A DNA stretch of 64,000 bases from Halomonas urmiana (GTDB lineage Bacteria; Pseudomonadota; Gammaproteobacteria; Pseudomonadales; Halomonadaceae): contig NZ_VBUI01000004.1 of the NCBI RefSeq assembly GCF_005780185.1, forward strand, positions 1 through 64,000, written 5' to 3'. This document shows, piece after piece, positions 48,319 to 57,093 of this stretch. A model generated the notes under the pieces. The model searched no databases and had not been told where the DNA came from. It saw only the letters and a program-made list of their open reading frames with translations. The position numbers and the translations under genes are program-made. The stretch's first letter is position 1; each line of letters opens with the position of its first letter.

Positions 48319-49203
48319 ATGGACACCGACCTGCTTCGCGCCTTCGTCACGGTGGCCGAGTGCGAAGGCTTCAGCGCCGCCGGCAAGGTACTGCACCGCA
48401 CCCAGTCGGCGGTCAGCCTGCAGATCAAGCGACTCGAGGATCAGATGGGCGAAATGCTCTTCGAGCGCACCAGCCGCAGCGTGGTGCTGACCACGTCGGG
48501 GGGCCGCCTGCTGCCCTACGCCCGGCATATCCTCAAGCTGCAGGACGAGGCGCGCCAGGTGATGGGGGTGGATCGCCAAGGCGAGCTGATTCGCCTGGGC
48601 ACCTCGGAGGAGCAGGCCAGCACCTACCTGCCGGAGCTGCTGCCACGCTTCGCCGCCCGCTTCCCCGAGGTGCGCCTGGAAGTGATGTGCGGCATCAGCG
48701 GCTCGCTGGTCAATGACTTCCAGGAGGGGCTGCTCGACGTCGCCCTGGTGGTGCGCCACGGTCCCACCCACACCGGCCGGCTGCTGGGACGCGAGCAGAT
48801 GGTCTGGGTGGTGGCCGAGGGCCGCTCGATCGACGACTGGGAGACCCTGCCGCTGGCGCTGAACCCCGAGGGCTGCACCTTTCGCGCCCACGCCTTCGCA
48901 GCACTGGGTGCCTCGGAGCGCCGCTGGGACGTGCGCTACGCCAGCCAGTCGCCCACTGGCATCAACCTGCCGGTCCAGGCCGGTCTCGCGGCCACGGTGA
49001 AGACGCCACGCAGCATTCCCGAGGGCTGTCGCATCGTCGGCGACCTCGAGGGCCTGCCAGCACTGGGCTACGTCGAGATCGAACTGCACCGCACGCCGGG
49101 CGCCTCCAGCGACGCCTTCACCGCCTTCTGCGACGAGCTGGAGGCGATCGTCACCGGCACCGACTCGCTGGAGTCGCTCGAGTACGTGACGGGTGAAGGT
49201 TGA
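48319..49203 (+). CDS. LysR family transcriptional regulator
   Basis: A 294-residue LysR regulator. The N-terminal winged helix (residues 1-60) has LLRAFVTVAECEGFSAAGKVLHRTQSAVS-type sequence; an effector domain follows. It is divergent from the 2OG-oxygenase gene with a 109-base AT-rich gap, so it probably controls the oxygenase/DddP-like/mmsA genes. The effector is unknown. Confidence 0.9.
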   Translation: MDTDLLRAFVTVAECEGFSAAGKVLHRTQSAVSLQIKRLEDQMGEMLFERTSRSVVLTTSGGRLLPYARHILKLQDEARQVMGVDRQGELIRLGTSEEQASTYLPELLPRFAARFPEVRLEVMCGISGSLVNDFQEGLLDVALVVRHGPTHTGRLLGREQMVWVVAEGRSIDDWETLPLALNPEGCTFRAHAFAALGASERRWDVRYASQSPTGINLPVQAGLAATVKTPRSIPEGCRIVGDLEGLPALGYVEIELHRTPGASSDAFTAFCDELEAIVTGTDSLESLEYVTGEG

Positions 49204-49265
49204 ACCAGCGCCCCGCCCTCAACCGCTTCGAGTGCCCGCCATGCCGACGCGCTTGCCGATGGCGC

Positions 49266-50228
49266 TCACTGGCGGCGGGCCATCCGGGGCGAGACGCCGA
49301 AGTGTGCCTTGAAGGCGCGGGCGAAGCTGGAAGCGGAGGTGAAACCGCAGGCCAGCCCCACCGAGAGCACCTCCATGTCCGTCTCCACGAGCAGGTGGCG
49401 GGCGCGCTCGAGGCGTAGCTTCAGGTACCACGCCCGGGGCGAGCTATCGAGATGCTGCTCGAAGAGACGCTGTAGCTGGCGCAGCGACACCCCGCTGCGA
49501 CTGGCCACTTCGGCGAGCGACAGCGGCGCCTCCTGATGGCGCTCCATCAGCGCGACCGCCTCGACCAGCCGACGGTGATGCACCCCGAGGCGCCGGGCCA
49601 GCGACATGCGCTGCTGGTCGCGCCGGGTGCGAATACGCTCGTGGATCAGCTGCTCCGAGACGTCGATGGCCAGGCGCGAGCCGTGCCGACGGGCGATCAC
49701 CTCCAGCACCATGTCCATGGCGGCCGTGCCGCCGGCGCAGGAGAAGCGCCGCTTGCCCAGCTCGAAGAGCTCGTCGGAGGTCTCGATGGCCGGGAAGCGC
49801 TCCTGGAAGGCCGGCAGGCTCTCCCAGTGCAGCGTGACCCGCTCGCCCGCGAGCAGGCCCGCCTCGGCCAACAGGAAGCCGCCGGTATCGAGGCCGCCCA
49901 GCACGCAGCCGGCCTGATCCAGGCGATGCAGCCAGGCCATCAACGGGCGACTCAGGGTGTCCTCGGGGCCGAAGCCGCTGCACACCGCCAGCGACGGCAG
50001 ATGATGCACCTCGCCGATGGCGCGATCGGCGAGCAACGTCATGCCGTTGGAGGCGGTGACCGGCGCCCCGTCCTCGCTGATCAGCTGCCAGTCGAACAGC
50101 GGTCGCGCCGCGATCCGATTGGCGATGCGCAGCGGCTCGACGGCCGAGAAGAAGGCCATCATCGAGAAGCGCGGCAGCAGCAGGAAGCCGACGGCTTCAG
50201 GCAGCAGCCCATGGTAGTCCAGACGCAA
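49266..50228 (-). CDS. GlxA family (DJ-1/PfpI plus AraC) transcriptional regulator
   Basis: A 320-residue regulator. The N-terminal DJ-1/PfpI-like domain (about residues 10-180, with VLGGLDTGGFLLAEAGLL) is followed by an AraC-type double helix-turn-helix (about 220-318, with SLAEVASRSGVSLRQLQRLFEQHL and a GFTSASSFARAFKAHFG end). GbdR, which activates glycine betaine catabolism, has this architecture and this region has quaternary-amine genes, but the assignment to GbdR is not proven. It converges on the LysR gene. Confidence 0.85.
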   Translation of the reverse strand: MRLDYHGLLPEAVGFLLLPRFSMMAFFSAVEPLRIANRIAARPLFDWQLISEDGAPVTASNGMTLLADRAIGEVHHLPSLAVCSGFGPEDTLSRPLMAWLHRLDQAGCVLGGLDTGGFLLAEAGLLAGERVTLHWESLPAFQERFPAIETSDELFELGKRRFSCAGGTAAMDMVLEVIARRHGSRLAIDVSEQLIHERIRTRRDQQRMSLARRLGVHHRRLVEAVALMERHQEAPLSLAEVASRSGVSLRQLQRLFEQHLDSSPRAWYLKLRLERARHLLVETDMEVLSVGLACGFTSASSFARAFKAHFGVSPRMARRQ

Positions 50229-50408
50229 ATGGCGACTCCTTTCGAACGATCAGCCCCCTGCGAAACGGGGCGCGCGACCGGCATGCGTGTCCACGGCGAC
50301 GAGGATACTCGTTGTGCGGCAGGTGATCACGGGGCGAGCCTCCCCCTCGCATCGCAAGCCGCTCCGCGGCTAGACTGACCGGCAGATATCCCAACGCGAG
50401 GCATCGCC

Positions 50409-50657
50409 GTGTCCGAGCACGAAAGAACCATCCTGGCCTTCGATGAGGCCGGCAACGAATACTTCATCGACATGTTCGTCAGCGTCCGCGATCTCTCCGA
50501 TCTGCAGCACGCCGGGGCGACCGGAAGCGGCCTGCCCTCCTTCCGCACTCGCGAGGGCCACGCGGTCACCCATCTGGGCGGTGGCGAATTCGCCGTGACG
50601 GTCCCCGGAGAGGAACAGTCGCTCACCGTCCGCACGCAGGATTCCGACTTCGTGTGA
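50409..50657 (+). CDS. Small hypothetical protein
   Basis: An 82-residue acidic protein of unknown family starting with GTG (preceded by GCGAGG). It divides into an N-terminal half with LAFDEAGNEYFIDMFVSV and a C-terminal half with HLGGGEFAVTVPGEEQSLTV, suggesting a small beta-rich domain. It diverges from the GlxA-type regulator. No function is assigned. Confidence 0.5.
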   Translation: MSEHERTILAFDEAGNEYFIDMFVSVRDLSDLQHAGATGSGLPSFRTREGHAVTHLGGGEFAVTVPGEEQSLTVRTQDSDFV

Positions 50658-50804
50658 GCGACACCAGGCGCGCACGGGGAGGTCGCCGGAAGGCAAGCGC
50701 ATGACGCACTCACCCCTTCCTCGGGCCCATCCGCGACCCAGCAAGCGCTATACTGATGGATGCGCCATCTCGACAGCGCCCACCGCACAGGAGGGACGAG
50801 AGTC

Positions 50805-51053
50805 ATGCCTTCATCGACGCATCACGTGGCACCCAACCCCGAAGGGGGCTGGAGCGTCCATCGGCACGGCGGACAGCGCGCCAGCCGTCATTTTGCCACC
50901 AAGCAGGCCGCCGAGGCTTACGGCCGACGCGTCAGCTTCAACCAGCAGACCGTGCTGATCATCCATCACGAAGACGGTTCCGAGACCTCCTCTGGCGACC
51001 CCTCCTCCGATCATCCGAAGGCGCGCCGGAAGACCTCGACCAGCGACCGCTGA
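50805..51053 (+). CDS. DUF2188 domain-containing small protein
   Basis: An 82-residue basic protein. It has the DUF2188 pattern: HHVAPNPEGGWSVHRHGGQRASRHFATKQ-like sequence (W-V-G--RA---F-TK--A) followed by a strand VLIIHHEDG. I chose the ATG at 50805, with AGGAGGGA upstream. The last 25 residues are a Ser/Lys-rich tail. The role of DUF2188 proteins is unknown. Confidence 0.75.
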   Translation: MPSSTHHVAPNPEGGWSVHRHGGQRASRHFATKQAAEAYGRRVSFNQQTVLIIHHEDGSETSSGDPSSDHPKARRKTSTSDR

Positions 51054-51153
51054 CGCGCCATTCGCCCAGCCCCCGACCATCCCCCGCCACGCCGCGCTGA
51101 GGTAGACTCCCCTTCATCATGCGTCACTGATCTAACCGGTGAGGGGAAAGCCC

Positions 51154-51525
51154 ATGCACTATCTCGGCACACACGTCAGCGCGGCGGGCGGGGTCGACAA
51201 GACGGTCGAGCGGGCCGTTGCAATCGGCGCCGACGCCTTCGCCCTGTTCACCAAGAACCAGCGCCAGTGGAAGGCCAAGCCGCTGGCCGACGAGATCGTC
51301 GAGGACTTTCGCGCGGCCTGCGACGCCCATGGCTTCGGCCCCGACCAGATCCTTCCCCACGGCAGCCACCTGATCAACCTCGGCCATCCGGAGGCCGAGG
51401 GGCTCGCCAAGTCGCGCGCCGCCTTCCTCGTCGGGCACCGACCCGACCCACTTCGGCCTGATCAACGTGGTGGGGTGACACAACTAGCAGAGCCGGCACG
51501 CCTCGCGCCAAGGAGAACCCCGTGA
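51154..51525 (+). pseudogene. nfo: Endonuclease IV (nfo), truncated N-terminal remnant
   Basis: The first ~92 codons are a clear endonuclease IV N-terminus ([48 protein letters not shown]). After SRAAFLV the similarity stops: the frame runs 30 more unrelated codons, while another frame reads [10 protein letters not shown] and ends. Endonuclease IV normally has ~280 residues; two thirds, including most zinc ligands, are missing. A deletion fused the start to unrelated downstream DNA. The ATG at 51154 has GAGGGG upstream. Confidence 0.75.
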
Positions 51526-51713
51526 TGCCTCGAACGCATCTCCTCACCGCCATCCTCGCCCTCGGCCTGCTGGCCGGCTGCACCACCTACACTTGGGAGG
51601 ATGGCCGCCGGGAGACCGTGTGGGGCGTGCCCGCCGAGGACGAGACGACCACGCGCCAGGAGCGCCAGGCAGAGGGCGTGCGCTACCGCGTGCCAGGCGA
51701 GCTCCCGGAGTAG
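51522..51713 (+). CDS. Small putative lipoprotein
   Basis: A 63-residue protein with a signal peptide and lipobox LLAGC, cysteine at about residue 20, giving a ~43-residue mature lipoprotein rich in Glu, Arg and Thr. The start is GTG at 51522 or ATG at 51525; AAGGAG at 51510-51515 serves either. No family recognised. Confidence 0.65.
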   Translation: MMPRTHLLTAILALGLLAGCTTYTWEDGRRETVWGVPAEDETTTRQERQAEGVRYRVPGELPE

Positions 51714-51769
51714 CGCTTCTTCCCGCCTTCCCGCCGCGCTCGGGCCAGGTCCTGACGCAAGGCCCGGGG

Positions 51770-52369
51770 CTAGGCCCGGCGGAAGGCCAGGCACAGGTTG
51801 TTGGCGGGCATCTCCACCACCCGCTCGAGCACCAGGTCGCACTCCGCGGCGGCCTCGACGACCGTTTCCAGGTCGCGGATGCCGAAGCGCGGGTCGCGCT
51901 GGCGCAGGTCGGCATCGAAGGCCGCATTGCTGGGCGCCGTGTGCTGCCAGTCGCGCTTGAAGGGGCCGTAGAGGAAGAGCACGCCGCCGGAGGGCAAGCG
52001 ATGCCCGGCGCAGTCGAGCAGCGCCTCGCCGACCGCCCAGGGCGCGATATGCAGGAGGTTGATGGCCACGACGGCATCGACGGGATCGGCCGGGCAGAGC
52101 ACGGTCACGTCCAGCGCCAGGGGCGGGAGCAGGTTGGCAAGGCCGGCGTGTGCGCGCCAGGCCTCGATCGAGCGGCGCGCATGGGGGCTCGGGTCGCTGG
52201 GCTGCCAGCACCAGCCCGGCATTGCGCCCGCGAAGTGGACGGCATGCTCGCCGCTGCCGCTGGCCACCTCCAGCACCCGAGCGCGCTCTGGCAGCACTGC
52301 CTTCAGCACCTCGAGGATCGGCTGGCGATTGCGCGCCGTGGCAGGGCTCTGGAGTCGCTCATCGTTCAT
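51770..52369 (-). CDS. DUF938 family SAM-dependent methyltransferase
   Basis: A 199-residue Rossmann-fold protein. Motif I is VLEVASGSGEHAVHFA, followed by WQPSDPSP and AINLLHIAPW, the pattern of DUF938 proteins. The opening SPATARNRQPILEVL is also typical. The substrate is unknown. It is convergent with the small lipoprotein gene. Confidence 0.87.
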   Translation of the reverse strand: MNDERLQSPATARNRQPILEVLKAVLPERARVLEVASGSGEHAVHFAGAMPGWCWQPSDPSPHARRSIEAWRAHAGLANLLPPLALDVTVLCPADPVDAVVAINLLHIAPWAVGEALLDCAGHRLPSGGVLFLYGPFKRDWQHTAPSNAAFDADLRQRDPRFGIRDLETVVEAAAECDLVLERVVEMPANNLCLAFRRA

Positions 52370-52405
52370 GACGTTCTCCTGATCGCACGGGGGCGATGCT
52401 CGTGG

Positions 52406-53509
52406 TTACTTCTTGCCCCGCGCCTTGCGCGCCGCATTGCCGGGCTTCTGGCGCTGGCCGGCCGCGCGGGACGGCTGCGCCGCGGCCTTGCTCTTGACCT
52501 TGCGACCGCCGGGCGCCGGCTTGCCGCCCTTGGCCTGACGGGGAGGCGCCTTGCCGGCGGCGGCCTTGGCTCCCTTGGCCGGCGCTCTCCCCTCGCCACC
52601 CCCAGCCTTGCCCGCTCCGCTCCTGGCCGGCTTGGCGCCCTTGGCGGGCGCGCTTCGCTTGGCCGATGCCCCAGCCTTGGCGGGCCCACCGCGCTTGGCG
52701 TCCTTGCCGGCGCCGGCCGGCTTCGCCCTGCCGCCGCCGTTCTTGCTCGGGGTCCTGGCCTTGGTCTTGGCCGGTGTCTGGGTCTGGGAAGAGGAGTGCT
52801 CGGTCTGGGCCAGGATCGTGGCCACCTCGTCTTGCGTCAGGTCGCGCCAGTCACCCAACGCCAGCCCCTTGAGCGAGACGTTCATGATGCGAATGCGCTC
52901 GAGCTTGACCACCTCATAGCCGAACACCTCGCACATGCGCCGTATCTGACGGTTCAACCCCTGCACCAGGGTGATGTTGAACACGAAGCGCGACTCCTTG
53001 ACCACCCGGCAGGGCTTAGTGGTCTCACCGAGGATCCGCACGCCATCGCTCATCCCGGCCAGGAAGTCGTCGGTGATGGGCTTGTTGACGGTGACCAGGT
53101 ACTCCTTCTCGTGGTGGTTGTTCGCACGCAGGATACGGTTGACCAGGTCGCCGTTGTTGGTCAGGAAGATCAGGCCCTGGGAGTCCTTGTCCAGGCGACC
53201 GATGGGGAAGATGCGCGCGCCGTGCTTGACGAAGTCGACGATGTTGGCCTTCTCGCTGGACTCCGTGGTGCTGACGATCCCGACCGGCTTGTTCAGCGCG
53301 ATGAACACCAGGTCCTCTTCCTCCAGGGGCTCGACCACCTGGCCGTTGACCTTGACCACGCTACCCGGGAAGACCTGGTCGCCGGTGGTGGCGCGCCGGC
53401 CGTCGATGGTGACGTTGCCCTGCTCGATGTAGCGGTCCGCATCCCGTCGGGAGCACATGCCACTCTCGCGGATGTACTTGTTGATGCGCTTCGAGAGGTC
53501 TTGGGCCAT
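52406..53509 (-). CDS. rluF: 23S rRNA pseudouridine(2604) synthase with a long basic tail
   Basis: A 367-residue pseudouridine synthase. The N-terminal S4 domain ([20 protein letters not shown]) and catalytic domain with [15 protein letters not shown], whose aspartate is the nucleophile, match RluF closely, including [14 protein letters not shown]. RluF modifies U2604 of 23S rRNA. From residue ~250 the protein carries a ~115-residue Lys/Ala/Pro/Gly-rich tail, longer than that of E. coli and probably RNA-binding. Confidence 0.92.
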   Translation of the reverse strand: MAQDLSKRINKYIRESGMCSRRDADRYIEQGNVTIDGRRATTGDQVFPGSVVKVNGQVVEPLEEEDLVFIALNKPVGIVSTTESSEKANIVDFVKHGARIFPIGRLDKDSQGLIFLTNNGDLVNRILRANNHHEKEYLVTVNKPITDDFLAGMSDGVRILGETTKPCRVVKESRFVFNITLVQGLNRQIRRMCEVFGYEVVKLERIRIMNVSLKGLALGDWRDLTQDEVATILAQTEHSSSQTQTPAKTKARTPSKNGGGRAKPAGAGKDAKRGGPAKAGASAKRSAPAKGAKPARSGAGKAGGGEGRAPAKGAKAAAGKAPPRQAKGGKPAPGGRKVKSKAAAQPSRAAGQRQKPGNAARKARGKK

Positions 53510-53623
53510 GGGATCACTACCGGGCTGCTGGAAGAAGGGAACGAAGGCCGTGGCGACACGGCCGCTGGCCCGGGCAGTGTAAGGGCTGCCCCGCCCGGCG
53601 GCCAGTCGCGGCGCCCGTTGCCA

Positions 53624-54091
53624 TCAGCCGAGGCCGCAGCAGGCCTTGAACTTGCGCCCGCTGCCGCACGGGCAGGCGTCGTTGCGGCCGGGCTTGAGCC
53701 GGGTCACCGAGGGCTCGCCGTCGAAGTAGTACCAGCGCCCGTCCTCCCGCACGAAGCGCGAGGCCTCCTCCAGCACGCCCCAGCGCCGCCCCTCCTGGAA
53801 AGTGGCGCGAAACTGCACGTGGCCACGGTCGCCCTGCTCGTCGTGGTCGAGGATCTCCAGGCGCCACCAGCGGGTGGCGTCGTCGCCCGACAGGCTCGCC
53901 GGCCGGGTGCTCGAGTGCCAGGTCTCGCGCAGGTAGTCGGTGAGATCGAGGGCGAAGGCGCTGTAGCGCGAGCGCATCAGCGCCTCGGGGCTCGGGGCCG
54001 CCTCGCCTCGATGATAGCGGCCGCAGCAGTCGGCCAGGGGCCGTTGGCTGCCGCAGAGGCAGGCCGGGTCGGGGAGCATGGCGGAGGTCAT
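53624..54091 (-). CDS. YchJ family SEC-C motif protein
   Basis: A 155-residue YchJ-family protein. An N-terminal cysteine cluster (CLCGSQRPLADCCGRYH) and a C-terminal SEC-C zinc motif (CPCGSGRKFKACC) flank an NTF2-like domain with LMRSRYSAFAL. I chose the ATG at 54091, with AGGAG upstream; the longer frame is not supported. The function is not established. Confidence 0.9.
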   Translation of the reverse strand: MTSAMLPDPACLCGSQRPLADCCGRYHRGEAAPSPEALMRSRYSAFALDLTDYLRETWHSSTRPASLSGDDATRWWRLEILDHDEQGDRGHVQFRATFQEGRRWGVLEEASRFVREDGRWYYFDGEPSVTRLKPGRNDACPCGSGRKFKACCGLG

Positions 54092-54287
54092 GGCGGGTCT
54101 CCTGGGAAATGGCGCCATTGTGCCATCTCGAGGTAAGCGATTCCCGCCCTCGGGCACGCCCTGCCAGAAAGCTCATGCGAAGGTCATTACGAAAGCCCTG
54201 CTGGCTAACCGCAAATACCGCACTGCAGCATGGAGTGTGGTACACCTGTCAGGGAAGCGCCCTCACGCCGACGCAAGGAGGACAGGG

Positions 54288-57077
54288 ATGACCCGTCACA
54301 CTCCCGCCCACGACCGCCACTGGCATGGCCTCTCGCCCGAAGAGGCGCTGGCGGAGCTTGACGCCACCCAGGATGGGCTCTCCGAAGATGACGCCCGCGA
54401 CCGCCTGGCACAACACGGTCCGAACCGGCTCCAGCAGGGACATGGCCGGCCCGCCTGGCGGCGCCTGCTGGCCCAGTTCAACAACCTGCTGATGCTGATC
54501 CTGCTGGTCGCCGCGGTGGCGAGTCTGGGGCTTGGCCATGTGCTGGACGCCGTCGCCATCGCCGGGGTGGTGCTGATCATCGCGCTGATCGGCTTCCTCC
54601 AGGAGGGCAAGGCCGAGCAGGCGCTGGACAGCATCCGCGACATGCTCTCGCCGCGCGCCCAGGTGCTGCGCGACGGCCGACGCCAGGAGGTCGACGCCGA
54701 GGCGCTGGTGCCCGGCGACGTCGTGCTGCTGGAGAGCGGCGATCGGGTGCCCGCCGACCTGCGCCTGCTCGAGGCCAAGCGGCTTCGCGACGAGGAGGCG
54801 GCGCTGACCGGGGAGTCCACCCCGGTGGACAAGGCGATCGGCGCGGTGGACGCACAGAGCGAGCTGGCCGAGCGCAGCTCGATGGCCTATGCCGGCACCC
54901 TGGTGGTCCAGGGCAGCGCCCGGGGGCTGGTGGTGGCGACCGGCGAGCGCACCGAGATCGGGCGCATCTCCGAGCTGCTGCGCGGGGTCGAGACGCTCAG
55001 GACGCCGCTGCTGCGCCAGCTCGACCGGGCCGGACGCGTCCTGGCGCTGATCATCACGGTGATGGCGGTGCTGACCGCGGCCTTCGGGGTACTGGTGCAT
55101 GGCGAGCCCCTCGGCGAGATGTTCATGGCCGCGGTAGGACTGGCCGTGGCGGCCATCCCCGAGGGCATGCCGGCCATCGTCACCATCGGCCTGGCGCTGG
55201 GGGTTCAGACCATGGCGCGAAAGAACGCCATCATCCGCCGCCTGCCCGCGGTGGAGACCCTGGGCTCGATCTCCACCATCTTCTCCGACAAGACCGGCAC
55301 CCTGACCCGCAACGAGATGACCGCCCGGGCGATCCGCCTGCCCGAGGGCGAGTTTCGGCTCGAGGGTACCGGCTTCGCGCCCGAGGGCGCGTTCCACCGG
55401 GTGTGCGACGGCGAGGCGCTCGATGAGCCCCTCGACCTCGACGACCACCCGGCCCTAGGCCACTTCCTCGAGGTCGGCGTGCTGTGCAACGACGCCGAAC
55501 TCGCCCGGGACGAGGGTCGTTGGCGCATCCACGGCGACCCCACCGAGGGCGCCCTGGTGGTGGCCGCCGCCAAGGCCGGCCTCGAGGCCGGCGAACTGCG
55601 CGGCCATCACGACCGCCATGACGCCATCCCCTTCGAGTCCGAACGCCAGTACATGGCCACCCTCCACGAGATGGACGGCGAGCCGTGGCTGCTGGTCAAG
55701 GGCGCCCCGGACCGCCTGCTGGAACGCTGCCACCGAGTGCGCACCGCGGCCGGGGACGTCGCGCTGGACCCCGCCGAGTGGCAGGCGCACCTCCACGCGC
55801 TGTCGGCCCAGGGGCTTCGTGTGCTGGCCCTGGCCGAGAAGCGGGCCGAGGGCGTCGATGAGCTGACCGATGAACATGCCGCGGACGGCCTGGTGCTGCT
55901 GGGGCTGGTGGGGCTGCAGGACCCGCCCCGGGACGAGGCCGTGGCCGCGGTGAAAGACTGCCTCGCCGCCGGCATCCGCCCGGTGATGGTAACCGGCGAT
56001 CATGCCGTCACCGCCCAGGCTATCGCCAGGCAGCTCGGCTTCCTGCACACCGAGCGGGCGATCTCCGGGCGGGAGATCGAGGCGATGTCCGACGCCGAGC
56101 TCGAGGAGGTCATCCTCGATGTCGACGTCTATGCCCGCGCCTCCCCGGAGCACAAGCTGCGCCTGGTCACCGCCATGCAGGCCCGCGGCGGCGTCTGCGC
56201 CATGACCGGCGACGGCGTCAACGACGGCCCGGCGCTCAAGCGCGCCGACGTGGGCGTGGCCATGGGCATCCAGGGCACCGAGGCGGCCAAGGAGGCCGCC
56301 GAGATGGTGCTGGCCGACGACAACTTCGCCACCATCGTCGGCGCCATCCGCGAGGGCCGTAAGGTCTACGACAACATCCGCAAGACCATCACCTTCCTGC
56401 TGCCCACCAACGGCGCCCAGGGCCTGGCCATCCTGATCGCCGTACTGGCCGGCAGCGTGCTGCCGGCCACCCCACTGCAGGCGCTGTGGGTCAATATGGT
56501 GGTCGCGGTGACCCTCGGCCTCGCCCTGGCCTTCGAGTCCGGCGAGCGAGACCTGATGCGCCGGCGCCCCCGCGACCCGACCGCCCCGCTGCTCGACCTC
56601 TTCCTGCTGTGGCGGGTGGTGTTCGTCTCGGTGCTGCTGCTACTCGGGGTGTTCGGGGTCTTCTCGTGGCTCTTCAACGGCCAGGGCACGAGCCTCGAAC
56701 TGGCCCGCACCGCGGCCGTCAACATGCTGGTCACCGGCTCCGCGGCCTACCTGATCAACAGCCGCTTCCTGCACCGCAGCAGCCTCTCTTTCAGCGGGCT
56801 CTTCGGCAGCCGCCCGGTATGGATCGCTATCGCCCTGGTGATGGTCCTGCAGCTCGGCTGGACCTACCTGCCGATCATGCAACGGGTGTTCGGCAGCGCC
56901 GCCCTGGGGCTCGCGCACTGGCTGGCGATCCTCGCCGTCGCCGTGGCGATCTTCCTCTCGGTGGAGCTGGAGAAGGGGGCACGGCGCCGCCTGCATCGGC
57001 GGCGTGGCGAGCGCGACGATCACGGTCATGAGCGCGGCGCCTCGGCCCGCGAGGAAGAGCGCGCCGAGGCACGCTGA
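54288..57077 (+). CDS. Cation-translocating P-type ATPase (P2-type)
   Basis: A 929-residue P2-type ATPase. It shows the actuator motif LTGEST, the phosphorylation site DKTGTLT with Asp334, IPEGMPA in the fourth membrane helix, KGAPDRLLERC in the nucleotide domain and the hinge TGDGVNDGPALKRAD. About ten membrane segments are present, and the start includes an N-terminal cation-ATPase domain. IPEGMPA and lack of metal-binding repeats argue for Ca2+, Na+ or Mg2+ rather than heavy metals. I chose the ATG at 54288, preceded by AAGGAGG. Confidence 0.92.
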   Translation: MTRHTPAHDRHWHGLSPEEALAELDATQDGLSEDDARDRLAQHGPNRLQQGHGRPAWRRLLAQFNNLLMLILLVAAVASLGLGHVLDAVAIAGVVLIIALIGFLQEGKAEQALDSIRDMLSPRAQVLRDGRRQEVDAEALVPGDVVLLESGDRVPADLRLLEAKRLRDEEAALTGESTPVDKAIGAVDAQSELAERSSMAYAGTLVVQGSARGLVVATGERTEIGRISELLRGVETLRTPLLRQLDRAGRVLALIITVMAVLTAAFGVLVHGEPLGEMFMAAVGLAVAAIPEGMPAIVTIGLALGVQTMARKNAIIRRLPAVETLGSISTIFSDKTGTLTRNEMTARAIRLPEGEFRLEGTGFAPEGAFHRVCDGEALDEPLDLDDHPALGHFLEVGVLCNDAELARDEGRWRIHGDPTEGALVVAAAKAGLEAGELRGHHDRHDAIPFESERQYMATLHEMDGEPWLLVKGAPDRLLERCHRVRTAAGDVALDPAEWQAHLHALSAQGLRVLALAEKRAEGVDELTDEHAADGLVLLGLVGLQDPPRDEAVAAVKDCLAAGIRPVMVTGDHAVTAQAIARQLGFLHTERAISGREIEAMSDAELEEVILDVDVYARASPEHKLRLVTAMQARGGVCAMTGDGVNDGPALKRADVGVAMGIQGTEAAKEAAEMVLADDNFATIVGAIREGRKVYDNIRKTITFLLPTNGAQGLAILIAVLAGSVLPATPLQALWVNMVVAVTLGLALAFESGERDLMRRRPRDPTAPLLDLFLLWRVVFVSVLLLLGVFGVFSWLFNGQGTSLELARTAAVNMLVTGSAAYLINSRFLHRSSLSFSGLFGSRPVWIAIALVMVLQLGWTYLPIMQRVFGSAALGLAHWLAILAVAVAIFLSVELEKGARRRLHRRRGERDDHGHERGASAREEERAEAR

Positions 57078-57093
57078 GGCGCTTGCACCTTGC

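Noticed and set aside
51593..54136. 847-codon plus-strand frame
   Set aside because: It is antisense to the DUF938, rluF and ychJ genes and is a low-complexity leucine/glycine/arginine translation.
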